Assembly: GCA_021234155.1 (NCBI GenBank)
Contig: JAJEKV010000063.1
Span: 6,323,710-6,387,709 of the forward strand
Reading direction: 5' to 3'
DNA from: Isoetes taiwanensis
Lineage: Eukaryota > Streptophyta > Lycopodiopsida > Isoetales > Isoetaceae
Length of the DNA stretch: 64,000 bases
Shown here: piece by piece, positions 47,900 through 57,906 of the stretch
Numbering within the stretch: position 1 is the stretch's first letter
Layout of the letters: every line of letters begins with the position of its first letter
The notes under the pieces: generated by a model
Databases searched by the model: none
What the model was told of the DNA's origin: nothing
What the model saw: only the letters and a program-made list of their open reading frames with translations
Program-made: the position numbers and the translations under genes

Positions 47900-48472
47900 T
47901 CACCGCGGATATGTATGCGTATTATGTCTTTGTGTGCTATGTAGCCATAGGTCACGTGTATCCCAAGGAATTGTATCCCAGGTGGGGAATCTAGACAGTA
48001 ACCACAGGATGTTGAAGTCAAGGGAACGGAATAGGAGCTTACCAATATCCACAAAAGATTTGTAATGGAAGTCGTAAAGTTCAATGAGGATATAAATCCT
48101 ATTCTTCTCATTAGTAGGAATGACCAGAGGCACATACTGATCCAGAGAGTAGGCCATGAAACCATGGAAAAGCATGTCCTTCAACTGTTCTAGCCTATCT
48201 TCTAAATCTGAGGGGGGTTCAAGAAGTCCCAAAGCACTTAGAGTGAACCTTGCTTGACTCGAATTGATCTCCTCCAGTGGAGGGAGATGACGAGTATAGC
48301 GATCGATAACGAAGTTGATCAGCTGCCTTGCAAGCTCTGTGGTTGGACCGTGACGCCATCGATGCTCCCAAAAGTTGTTAAAAAAATCATCAAAAGTGCA
48401 CGTATTAACTCTACCGCACGCTTGCAGGTATTCCGGATCAGCCCAGCGAGGATGTTCTTGCAAAGTTACCAT
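47900..48472 (-). CDS. family X copy 2 (190 aa), intact
   Basis: Open from ATG at 48472 (MVTLQEHPRWADPEYLQAC) to the stop at 47900. The protein is mostly helical-looking with many Trp/His/Leu and a conserved W-x-x-P-E-x-L-Q-A-C start shared with copy 1 at 47054. I chose 48472, not 48550, because homology to copy 1 starts there and the upstream part is low-complexity leader. It is divergently arranged with family Y copy 2, 350 bp apart. Family unrecognised; intact and apparently single-exon. Confidence 0.6.
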   Translation of the reverse strand: MVTLQEHPRWADPEYLQACGRVNTCTFDDFFNNFWEHRWRHGPTTELARQLINFVIDRYTRHLPPLEEINSSQARFTLSALGLLEPPSDLEDRLEQLKDMLFHGFMAYSLDQYVPLVIPTNEKNRIYILIELYDFHYKSFVDIGKLLFRSLDFNILWLLSRFPTWDTIPWDTRDLWLHSTQRHNTHTYPR

Positions 48473-48692
48473 TTGCAAGAAACTAGTGGAGCAGACAGGC
48501 AGGCAAAGAGCAACAAGAAGCGGACAGGGAGGCAAGGAGCATGCAAACAAGAAGCAGACAAAGACAATGAAGGCATAGATGCCTATTTAAAGAGAAATCA
48601 GGTATATATGCTATATACGTACATTATATTTATATATTGTAGCTCACGTAGCATACGAGTACCATACAAGTATGTATATGATAATAATTTTG

Positions 48693-48780
48693 GTATGTAT
48701 ATACCATCAATAATTTCTATGTATATACCATCAATAATTTTGTGGGTATATACCATCAATAATTTTGGTGGGTATAAATA
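48693..48780 (+). repeat. ATATACCATCAATAATTT tandem repeat in a divergent promoter
   Basis: Three to four units of about 28-30 bp between family X copy 2 (left, minus) and family Y copy 2 (right, plus), ending in a TATAAATA box near 48772. Confidence 0.85.
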
Positions 48781-48824
48781 TACATCAAATTGCCGAGTGC
48801 AGCAATATTGGCCTCCGTCTAGCC

Positions 48825-49071
48825 ATGTGGTCTCATTCTGGTCCTGAACGTGATTCCATTACCTGCAAGATGAATCACGAAAATTTCAAGCGATGTCGCG
48901 GCGAAAATACCCATGGAAGACTGGATGACCACTGCCGTTCTCAATCCTCGCTATTATCCTGATCCCTTCGATGTTATCATCCATCTAATATGGAATAGAG
49001 AGCATCAAATGTACATGATAGAAAAGATCACTGGGGTGCCTGGTGACAATGACTCAGAAGAGTCCCCCTAA
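48825..49071 (+). pseudogene. family Y copy 2, one frameshift
   Basis: Starts MWSHSGPERDSITCKM at 48825; after FKRC the frame must shift by one base (about 48895) to continue IPMEDWMTTAVLNPRYY and FDVIIHLIW and reach the stop at 49071. Without the shift the frame ends at 48962. The downstream part matches copies 1 and 3 clearly. Sequencing error, allele difference or true decay cannot be separated here. Confidence 0.6.
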
Positions 49072-49223
49072 ATCAATACTCAGAATGTATATACGCTATA
49101 TACGTACATTATATACATGTGTATTTTGTACATTATGCTCGTATGTATAACCAATAATGCTTTATTTCTGATTGCATGTCAATAATTTTGTTCGATATAA
49201 GTAGGGTTCCACTCAATGCGTAT

Positions 49224-49487
49224 ATGTCCATTTGCTATGTCTCGGCCTCCTCGTCCAAAGATATGGACTCCATTACTTGTACTATGACATATAATGATCT
49301 TCATAGATGTTCTCAGAGGGGTATCCCCCTTGATCCCTGGCTGGAAGGAGTAGCAGAGGGCCGAAATCGTTCTTCCGGAGGGTTTTATCGTGTTATTATC
49401 CACCTTTGGAGGGTTCCAGAGCGTGGCGTCTATGAGATTAATCGCATCACTCAACTACCTTTTCATGATGATCCCGATCGCGAATAA
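49224..49487 (+). CDS. family Y copy 3 (87 aa), intact
   Basis: From ATG 49224 (MSICYVSASSSKDMDSITC) or the in-frame ATG 49263 (MDSITCTM) to TAA 49487. It keeps the family pattern: ITCTM, RC, GIPLDPWLEG, then YRVIIHLWR and a Tyr-Glu-Ile-Asn-Arg tail. It lies in tandem 150 bp after copy 2 with a TATAAG box near 49195. Function unknown. Copy 1, 48 kb away, shares the pattern. Confidence 0.6.
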   Translation: MSICYVSASSSKDMDSITCTMTYNDLHRCSQRGIPLDPWLEGVAEGRNRSSGGFYRVIIHLWRVPERGVYEINRITQLPFHDDPDRE

Positions 49488-49695
49488 GCTTCTTCATTCA
49501 TGTATGCTATGCCTCTTATATGAGTTCTATGTACATGCTATGCCTCTTATATGAGTTATAAGTATGTAACCATAAGTGATACATGTGATCCGTCTATTTA
49601 CCGCACATTTTCAATTTGGAAAGGTCTTGGCCATTTTCCTTACGTGTAGATTCTAAATTCAGTTCAAGATTCTCTTACCGCCAATGTGTGGAATA

Positions 49696-49840
49696 GTCTG
49701 TTTCGCACCGTAGTCACGGTGCGAAATTGCGCCCTCCAAAAACTTTGGAACCACTATTTTCGCACCGTGGCCACGGTGCGAAATAGACCTTCCCAAAGAA
49801 TGTGGAATAGTCATTTTCGCACCGTGGCCACGGTCAACAC
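49696..49840 (+). repeat. palindromic repeat array 3
   Basis: Three units at exactly 57-bp period (49701, 49758, 49815). The middle unit 49758-49783 is a perfect 26-bp palindrome centred on GTGGCCAC. The spacer here is CCCTCCAAAAACTTTGGAA-like and differs from arrays 1 and 2. Confidence 0.95.
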
Positions 49841-49966
49841 TAGTAGATAAATGCACAGCCGCAATAAATAGAATAGCAAATAATTACAGATAAATATAAA
49901 ACACTCATGACGATAAATACTAAAACACTCATATATTAAGAAACAAAAAAGTGTTACAAAAGGATG

Positions 49967-50560
49967 CTAAGGGAGGCATCCACGGAAGTATCTAGCTAAA
50001 GCATAATCGTTGGCCTGCACAGTAACACGTCCTCTGTGCACACAACAGCGGACACTGTCCTCAAAGAGGCTAATTAGATGAGCCTCTGCTGCCTCTTGCA
50101 GTATGTCCAAGGCCTCTGCACGGATTCTATTCACCTCCTCCTCCACCATCGGGACGGAAGTCCGTGCTCATCCCTCCTCTTGCTCCTTGCTTCCTTCCTC
50201 CTCTCAATAATTTCCTACATCTCAAACCCGACCATTCTAGCGAAGGCAAGCTTGGGAATCGGAGGTCGGTGCGTGCTGCCGATTGCCGATCTCCCTCAAA
50301 GCTTTGAGTGCCGGGGAGGAGCACCCTTCATCTTCGGGGCCACCATATCTAACACTAGGCTCCCCTTCCTTAGGCTTCCGCTTATTACCAAGCTTATCAG
50401 TCTCCTTGCCTGCATCTCTCTCAGCTTGTCTCGCACTAGGAACAAGCCTAGGAGGCTTTGCCGGCTCGGATTTCTTCGGCCTGGATTTCAGCTTTCGCCG
50501 GGGCTTCCTAGAACCTGTTCCACTCGAACTAGGGTTCCCGGGATCAACATGCTGGTCCAC
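49967..50560 (-). pseudogene. divergent histone H3-like gene
   Basis: 49967-50149 encodes the H3 fold's second half: ALDILQEAAEAHLISLFEDS, then HRGRVTVQANDYALARYFRG. These are the alpha-2, loop-2 and alpha-3 positions of H3, where the family reads LQEAAEAYL-LFED and RVT-x-DIQLARRIRG. Upstream, 50237-50560 is a Lys/Arg/Pro-rich tail ending ALKALREI, the H3 ALREI motif; PIPKLAFARMV (alpha-N/alpha-1) appears in another frame between them, near 50250. So the gene has either frameshifts or an unrecognised short intron near 50160-50240. The tail lacks the H3 ARTKQTARKS start and is long and variable, as in centromeric H3 variants. Divergent H3 or CENH3-like copy, likely broken. Confidence 0.6.
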
Positions 50561-50806
50561 CTGATGATGATCTTCTTTGGCGGCCTGATCCGGTGATCTT
50601 CTTTGGACCCGGTGATCGATCTTGGTGGCCCGTCGATCCTGGCGATCATCTTTGGACCAAATCGATCGCGGTCATCTTTGCACTTCCATAGTCTGCAGTT
50701 CTTCCTCCCCCCACCACTGCCAAACGTTTGGGAATGCAATAGTGGTCCCAACGTCTGAGACGAGGAGATAGCCTGATTCATGAGCCACTGGGCACCATGG
50801 CCCTGG

Positions 50807-51328
50807 TCAACCGGCCAAAGCACCTGGCCGTGTGTAGACCCCCTGTGGTTTCAACACGTAATCCAGCTCATTACACAAGAACTGGAATGGCCGTGACTCC
50901 GTGCCGGACATGGATGACATCAACCTGGGCCACACGACGTATGACCCGACGGCTTCCTCCAATGTCTCCGCTCCAGGGGTGGGGAACGGCAGGCTGGCTG
51001 TTGGATCCAGAGCTGTGTCCACTGCTACCACAATACAGTCATCTGGAACTGGAATATTGTGGCAGACAGTTGCGTCACGGAAAACTCCTTCCCCAACAAC
51101 CTTACCAGCGCTCAGCAAGGTGACCCGACTAGGAAGCACGGTCGGGTTTTCGAAATATTCGTCCACACTATTACTAATAGTGTGGACGACATTTCCAAGG
51201 GTTTGCCCGAAGTCTTCTGTAAGGACAACCTCCTCTACGTCCATCTGCTGGCTTGTGATGGGAATAACTGCCTCGCCCTCTGTGATTGGAATAGAAGTCT
51301 CGGCCGCTAGTAATGACCTCATCAACAT
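50807..51328 (-). CDS. DUF8039-like ORF (173 aa)
   Basis: Open frame with RVTLLSAGKVVGEGVFRD, NIPVPDDCIVVAVDTAL and LEEAVGSYVVWPR. This resembles DUF8039, a small beta-rich domain common in plant proteins linked to CACTA-type transposons; the match is from memory of the pattern only. N-terminal third is acidic and unrecognised. It lies on the same strand as the H3-like gene, between arrays 3 and 4. Could be the C-terminal exon of a larger gene, since no upstream exon was assigned. Confidence 0.45.
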   Translation of the reverse strand: MLMRSLLAAETSIPITEGEAVIPITSQQMDVEEVVLTEDFGQTLGNVVHTISNSVDEYFENPTVLPSRVTLLSAGKVVGEGVFRDATVCHNIPVPDDCIVVAVDTALDPTASLPFPTPGAETLEEAVGSYVVWPRLMSSMSGTESRPFQFLCNELDYVLKPQGVYTRPGALAG

Positions 51329-51469
51329 TCTCGGCTACTCGGTCAAAGCGCCTCATTTTGTGGGATTTCAGAGCTAGCGCCTTCCATGGACATGAGCGGA
51401 TTTTAGCAAGGAGAAGAAATTCAATTAAGCAATATTGTCTGTCCCGATCCCATAAACCCCTACACTGAA

Positions 51470-51900
51470 AAATGTTCTGGTAGCCACGGTGCGAAATCGG
51501 GCAGTCCAAAAACTGCCGACATCTTTGTTTTTTTTCGCACCGTATACACGGTCGCGAAATAGGGCGATCAAAAGCTGCAGACGACTGTTTTTCGCACCGT
51601 AGCCCGGTCTTAATCGTGCGATCCAAAACTGCCGACATCTGTTTTTGCCCGTAGCCACGGTCGGTCTGAAATACGGCAGTCAAAAATGCGAGACAGTTTG
51701 TTTTCGCACCGTAGCCACGGTGCGAAATCGGGCAGTCCAAAAACTGCCGACATCATGTTTTCGCACCGTAGCCACGGTGCGAAATAGGGTAGTCCAAAAT
51801 TGCCGACCGCTGTTTTTTTGATTTGAAGCCACGGTCTTGAAATCGCCTGCACCAAAAACTGCCGACATCCCCGTTTTCGCCTTTGTAGCCACCATTAAAG
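51470..51900 (+). repeat. palindromic repeat array 4
   Basis: About seven units of 50-60 bp; the best are 51701-51727 and 51758-51784. The spacer GGGCAGTCCAAAAACTGCC is itself an inverted repeat, so each unit can form two hairpins. Units toward the ends are more degenerate. Confidence 0.95.
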
Positions 51901-52254
51901 AATACCTAACATATACATCTAACAAGGATTTATTGCTCACATTGAAGTCTAACAATTAATGAATATCATAAATGAACATTCATACAAAAGCAATTTCGTC
52001 ATATGAAAACAATTGATACATTATAGAAAAGACAATTTATAGAAAAGACATTATATTCATACATAAGTTTTTTTTTTTACATTTCCTTTTCTTGGCATCG
52101 GGGCCTTTGTAGTACCGAATCAAAATCTTCTAAGTCCTCTTCTTTTTACTCCAGCCCCAATTGCATCTAATGGATACAATATGTCGTGGTCCTACATTAG
52201 GCAATGGACAAGCGCAATGTTTCCTTGTCCGCTCCACCCAAGCCTAGAGCTGCT

Positions 52255-53163
52255 TTATTTGCAAGGACAGAGTACATTTTGAAGCCCCCGAAGACATACA
52301 TTGCGATAGCCAGGATCTACTGCTACCACTCGATCATAGTTTGAGGCTAGGGGCACGTGGTTGCCAGCTAATGACAGAGCCTTAAGCTTGAGGACCTCCC
52401 TGTACTCGGATGGACTATATTTATTGTGAAACACAATAATTTCCCCCTTGTGAAGGTAGCCCATATAATGTGCAATACTGGCGTCCCTACCTAGGGTGAC
52501 TCTCTGATGCCTTGCACAGAAGTCATCAATAAATAACTTCTGCATAAAAGAAACATCAGATTCAAGAAGAAATAGAAAATGAAACCAGATAAATACCTCT
52601 CTTTTGTCCCGTTCGACAACAGCTGGGTTTGTTATTTTGAAAGCGGACTTCGACAGCTCACGTTCTATGAATTGAGCGGTGTTTGAAGAGCTAGCGACTT
52701 CAAATTTGACATCTTTCAACGCTTCATACCGCCTGCCAACTTTGCATGACAATTTCAAATGCATCCTCCGGAGGTATTGAGGATCCATCATAAGTCCACG
52801 GCCTCCATCATTTGTGCGGGGACATCGGGTCTCAAAGTCTATAAGTCCTCCCAGGCCTACAACATGGGCATATATCTGGCCCAATATCTCGTCTTCTCTC
52901 AACCCTGTCACTTCAGATATGTCCGACAGCAACAAGTATGGTTTCCCACCTACATGGATGGGATATGCTTCTGATAGCCCCCAAGTAGATAACTTTTTCT
53001 CGAAGACCTCCTGTTCCACAACCTCGATCTCCTCATTTTCCAGTACGAGCTTCTCTTCCTCAGGATCTATCGGCTCCTCTACTGGTGAGGCGGGGCGTTC
53101 TGTTTCAGCGACCTGTGCACTTGAAGAAGAACTGGCATCTTTGCTTGGCTTAGTGTAAATCAT
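52255..53163 (-). CDS. unknown protein (302 codons), cassette 4 downstream part
   Basis: Acidic, Ser-rich start (MIYTKPSKDASSSSSAQ), then a globular part with PIHVGGKPYLLLSDISEVTG near residue 70 and ERDKREVFI near 185. 52540-52596 has GT...AG borders and a T-rich tract (57 nt, in frame), so it may be a short intron that the ORF reads through. I do not recognise the family. It overlaps the upstream ORF by 14 nt in another frame; a single-base shift would fuse them. Confidence 0.45.
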   Translation of the reverse strand: MIYTKPSKDASSSSSAQVAETERPASPVEEPIDPEEEKLVLENEEIEVVEQEVFEKKLSTWGLSEAYPIHVGGKPYLLLSDISEVTGLREDEILGQIYAHVVGLGGLIDFETRCPRTNDGGRGLMMDPQYLRRMHLKLSCKVGRRYEALKDVKFEVASSSNTAQFIERELSKSAFKITNPAVVERDKREVFIWFHFLFLLESDVSFMQKLFIDDFCARHQRVTLGRDASIAHYMGYLHKGEIIVFHNKYSPSEYREVLKLKALSLAGNHVPLASNYDRVVAVDPGYRNVCLRGLQNVLCPCK

Positions 53164-53587
53164 GTATGTCTTTGAACATGATATCTAGGCCGAAAAACTT
53201 TTCTTCCCCTCTTGCCCGCGATTCTGCAGGTAGTTTCTTCAAGAACCTTCTTATTCGGTCATGATCAGGTTTCGGAAACATCTTAAGAAAAGCTTGCATG
53301 CTTAGTGAAGGCAAACCAGTCACAGGATATGGTTTCACGTCAGGACCAGCTCCAGCCATGAAGCTATGAAGGATGTCGCCATATGCATCAGTAAACCTGT
53401 TACACTCTGCCATAATGTCTACGCTCAGGCAAAAGTTATTATACACAGTGGTTGCATCCACTGGCTCCTCTAGCTCCTCCTCGAACTCTTCAGGATGTTT
53501 CTGACAAAAATCCCGTTCTTTCTCCACTATTTTGTCATACCATGTGCTAAACAGCTCCCATGCCTTATCTGACCCGCTATTTGCCAT
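53150..53587 (-). CDS. unknown protein (145 codons), cassette 4 upstream part
   Basis: Starts MANSGSDKAWELFSTWYDKI; Glu-rich segment near residue 35, then VYNNFCLSVDIMAECN and a Pro/Gly region. The stop overlaps the start of 52255-53163. In a plant this overlap more likely means one gene with a frameshift than two genes. Family unrecognised. Located between arrays 4 and 5. Confidence 0.45.
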   Translation of the reverse strand: MANSGSDKAWELFSTWYDKIVEKERDFCQKHPEEFEEELEEPVDATTVYNNFCLSVDIMAECNRFTDAYGDILHSFMAGAGPDVKPYPVTGLPSLSMQAFLKMFPKPDHDRIRRFLKKLPAESRARGEEKFFGLDIMFKDIHDLH

Positions 53588-53704
53588 TCTCGTGGAGCAG
53601 CGCCTCGATTTATGACACTTAGAATGTGAGCGCCTTTGTAGCGGCTTGATTTGCAATAGAGACTAAGAACGTGGCAACGATGCGAAAATAACACTTCCTT
53701 AATT

Positions 53705-54035
53705 TATGCTATGCACAAATTAAGCACCGTATACGGTCGCGAAAACAAGACCGATAAGTTATTCTATTCACAATTTTCGCGACCGCGTGGCTACGGTGCG
53801 AAAATACCCATTCCATTTTTTATTCTGTGCACATTTTCGCATCGTGGCTACGGTGCGAAAACAACACTTCAATATCTTATTGTATGTATAACCTCGCACC
53901 GTGACTACGGTGCGAATATACTGCCTTTTTTTTTTATGCTATGCACATTTTTCAAGATCGTGGCTACGGTGCGAAAATGGCCCTTCCATATTTTATGAGA
54001 GCCACAATTTCGCACCGTAAGTACGGTGTGAAAAC
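53705..54035 (+). repeat. palindromic repeat array 5
   Basis: Five to six units with irregular 55-65-bp period and spacers such as CCCATTCCATTTTTTATTC and CACTTCAATATCTTATTG. The core half-site GTGGCTACGGTGCGAAAA is kept; the other half is more degenerate. Confidence 0.9.
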
Positions 54036-54199
54036 ACATCCACAATCAGAGTTGTACATAACATGGCTACTTTAAGTCTTATATCCCAATGAAAGCAAAT
54101 GTTTGCAATTAATATACAATAGATCTACAAGCTTAACAATCACTTATATTTATATTATTAGATAGATTCATATACTGATATGACTTTGGGGGCATGCAT

Positions 54200-54966
54200 G
54201 ACCCCAATTTATAGCATTCTTCTCTCTGGCTTTCCCACCTTCCGGCCATCTATCATGAAATGGAAGAAGTTTAAGTCCGTCTCAAACTCCAATTGGCGCC
54301 GAACATCAAATAGAGACCACTTTCGCTCTCGGCTCTCGGACTTTTGAACAAATGATTATCCTTATGAATGTTCAAGTCTATGACAACGGAATGAGTGCCA
54401 TCATTGTCATCTTGTTCGACAGAATCGGGCGTTACTTTCTTCCTTCACGGACATTTCGCCATCTCCTATACTTAAAAAAGTGACATACGAGTTTGCTTCC
54501 GAATGCAATATATCGAACCGAACCGTGTCTCGACTTATCCTGCATTCAAGACATTCGGCCCATCGTGGAAGTCGAGCACTCCAACCTTCAAGAAATACAC
54601 TATCTAAAAAACTATCCGCCCGACCGTTGAACTGTAAACATCTTCAAGGTCTTCTTTACATTGTCGGGCGCTCTTGAATATGGCAATGAACAGATCAATT
54701 CCTAAATTTATCTTCACATGCCCGCAGACTCCTCCCTTCTCCTTCAATGCCGTGAACATTTCCTGCGACAACTTACTCCGTGCTAATAAGATAGAAGTGG
54801 CATCCAGAGGCCTACAGTATAAATCGGACAGGCTGGGCAATGGAAGCTCAGTTAGCTTGGATCTTCGTGGAGAGTATTCATACCTCCAGAACCATATACC
54901 CCTTTCTCTGAGCTGTACTGGTGTGCTACCTTCGAACAACAAGCAGCCCATATCTTGGTGAAAGCA
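54200..54966 (-). pseudogene. unknown decayed gene after array 5
   Basis: 54604-54966 encodes MGCLLFEGSTPVQLRER, LTELPLPSLSDLYCRP and DATSILLARSKLSQEM. Further along the minus strand the coding look continues after stops (VGVLDFHDGPNVLNAG near 54550; HSVVIDLNIHKDNHLF and KWSLFDVRRQLEFETDLNFF near 54260-54400) ending at about 54200. Family unknown. Confidence 0.35.
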
Positions 54967-56520
54967 ATGGAAAACACTGCTTATCGAGTGTGAAGAGACA
55001 GTGTTCTCCACATCAGATATACACAAACCTGAGAGAATGGGAATGAAGGGATACGATAGAAAGAGGCTTAACATGGTTTGGCCTATATCTTATGCTCACA
55101 AATTTCAAATCACTAATCTGCCATGCCTAACCCTAAACACAGTCACCTGGATCTTTTTCAACACCTGCAAATACAAGAGAGTAACGGATTTCTGAATGCT
55201 TCAAGAATTGCGATTTTTTACAGAACCTGTTTACAAAATACTCTTTGAATTCTATAAAATGCTTTCTTCATTACAACACAATGATCTTTCTTGACAACTA
55301 CAGTATTGTAATTAACAACCATTAATTCATAGAGACAAATTACCGTGGTGATCAAAGAAATTTGAAAAGACTATAAGACATACCTGGGCAATCACACAAA
55401 CTTATTTAACACAACATGAGAAGAAAACATACATTGATGGATCATCTCCATGGCCTCCCAGAGTTTCCATTTCCAGAGGTTGAAGTGCCATACTGAAGTG
55501 CCAGAGAATTTGAAGGCCTTTGTATAGAATCCATCCAACATTGCGCAATAGGGAAAAGAACGATATATAACAACTGGGTCTTGCAAATGATGTATTTAGA
55601 GTCAGTGAAAAACAAGAAACATATCAACAAAGAGCAACGGACCTTGCACATCTGAGAAAAATGCCCAAGGCCACACCTCTCTTTGAGAATGATTCCTCTT
55701 AAAAATCAAAATACAAAAAATCTACCCAACCACCCCCTTTCCCAAGCATCAAGATATCCTGAAAAAATGCAAGAGTTAGTTACTGAAGTCTTCAAGCATT
55801 TCTAGAAACGCACAGGCTGGGTGCCAGCTTGTACCTGTTTCGGCGATTCCTTTGCATTGTAAATTTCCTCTACTTCAGCGACTCCTCTGCTTAGTTACTC
55901 TCAGTAATGATGGAGGTTCGAGGAGGATTTATCTCGTCATAGCCCTATTCCTGTAACGGTGGCTAACGCTAGTAACAGAGATCTGTGGAGAATTGCCAGA
56001 AACCAGCCATAATCAAATCGGCCATGCCCAAAGCTGCAAAACCTATCAGCATCGGCCGTAGCCCCATCCGGTTACACGGTAAAAACAGCCTCGCACAATA
56101 ATGAGGATGACCGACAATTTAAGGGGGCTAGCAGGTTTGGAGCAGTTTTTAGGCATATACCAGCATATCCTTGGAATATGCCAAAAACCCACCTAAGCGA
56201 AGGTTTGCCCTCCTAGGGACAACCCAAAAATACAAAGCACACGACAAAAACAAAGATTAAACCTTCTTTCCAAAAAATATCAGAACAGTGTACGAAATGA
56301 ATTAGACTAGGAATATTTATAGAATATTCTAGAATATTCACCCTAGAGGTTTGGCTTTGGCAACTTAAAAATATACGTTCAAACTTGCAGCCCAAAACTT
56401 CCTTGTAAGCCCTAAAAATCACAAAGGCATGTACTGCGCCGACTTTTCTCGTGGGGTTAGGGTTAGGTTAAAAATCTCAAGCTGGAACCCTAAAATAGGA
56501 GCCTCGATAAAAAGAAGCTC
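54967..56520. other. AT-rich spacer
   Basis: Short frames only (for example 55392-55586 -); no motifs. A T-rich, intron-like composition prevails. Confidence 0.4.
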
Positions 56521-56525
56521 CATCC

Positions 56526-56835
56526 ATGGCGCATATCAATCAGACCGAGCTTCTCAAGTCCGGTAAGTATTTCCCAGTTACTCGTGTTTTAGCGATGCTT
56601 GACCGATAGGAGCGACTAATTTATGTCGTAAATTCCAACTTCAGCATCGTAGATAGAATTATTGCCCTGAATGCCTCAAGCTCTTCGGAGCTTGGTGGCA
56701 CCAGAGCTAGAATCGTATATTCCATCGCCTTGGGGAGCGGCGTCGCTGCTTTAACCCTTTTGGACAGACCATACGGTTCACATTTCCTTTTGCATTTGCT
56801 CTCTGTTTTTTGTTTGCTTGGATATGGCATCAAAG
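56526..56835 (+). other. possible first exon and downstream open frame
   Basis: ATG 56526 reads MAHINQTELLKS and meets a strong donor CCG|GTAAGT at 56562/56563. After 56589, a frame without ATG reads IVDRIIALNASSSSELGG, ARIVYSIALGSGVAALTLLDR, then a hydrophobic stretch to a TGA near 56834. The two cannot be joined in phase with a visible acceptor, so this is only a candidate gene start. Confidence 0.25.
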
Positions 56836-57906
56836 GTTCATGAGCTCTTTTTTTTCTGTTGATTGAGCTTTTATGCTTTGGCTGCCAAAATTAAACGCCT
56901 GTGCTTTCTTGGTATAGGCTGCGGCCAGACAACCGTAGAGTTTCTTCCACGGATCTAATGTTTGCTCATACGTTAGGTCTACTATTCAGGAACTTATATT
57001 ACATCGTAATTTAAGATTCATTAAAAGGATGCTTGTGAAAGAACATCAAGATTCTTAAAACTTCTCTTATATGATGTGAATTTCATCAGCATACTTTGAA
57101 ACAAAATCTTATCAGCATTTGAACTTGTTTAAAAAAATAAGCTTAAGCTATGATGACTTTATAAACGAAGATGATCGCGGATGTGATCGCGAACAATGAA
57201 CATCTAAGGGTCTGAGCTTCTTGTTTCATAATAAACTTTATATAAATTGTCAAAACTAGCAAATGTCGAGTTTAGACTTGCTAGTTTTTAGCTTGGTAAA
57301 CATGAAATTTCTCTACCTCTTAATCCGATTTGTTGCACATCAAATCGTTTACTGAGATATTTGGCAAAATTAGGAACGTAATTATAAAAACAAAAGTCAG
57401 ATAGTAGGGAATTCCATTTAACAGAATAGCAGGAATTCAGGTCGAAAATCTTAGTTTATCATAGCTGCACGAACAGTCTGACAAGAATCGTGAAGTAACT
57501 AAAAATACAACTTCACAAGAGTATCTATCACCTAGTCATAACACATCGGAAGAGCCTAGACACGGCCGTCCTGATCAATTGCAATGAAGCTGTGCCGTCT
57601 GTGGCTAAGTTGGCTAAGGTAGCGATTATTTCAAACTTTAATTCCGATCCAAGATACTTCATTACTATTGGTATTGCCCCTGGGGCCTTTGCAATTGTTA
57701 CCTTATTTATGCCATTAGCAGAAAGATACTAAATTCTGTCACAGAAGCCGGCCTGCATGCAGTTTGCAAGCAATCTAACAATTGAGGAACAACCCCTGCA
57801 CTCACAAGTGCATGATTTGTGCTGTCGTTAGTTAAGTTTCAACTCATCTTATATTGCAGTAGCCATCGCGTACCGTAAGTGATCATTACCTGCAAAAGAA
57901 AATGGT

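Noticed and set aside
50901-51377. 158-codon + strand ORF opposite the DUF8039-like ORF
   Set aside because: Shadow of the minus-strand gene, which shows the domain pattern.
45975-54035. CRISPR array reading of the regularly spaced palindromes
   Set aside because: Eukaryotic context, repeats are degenerate, spacers are themselves repeated within an array, and no Cas-like genes are present.
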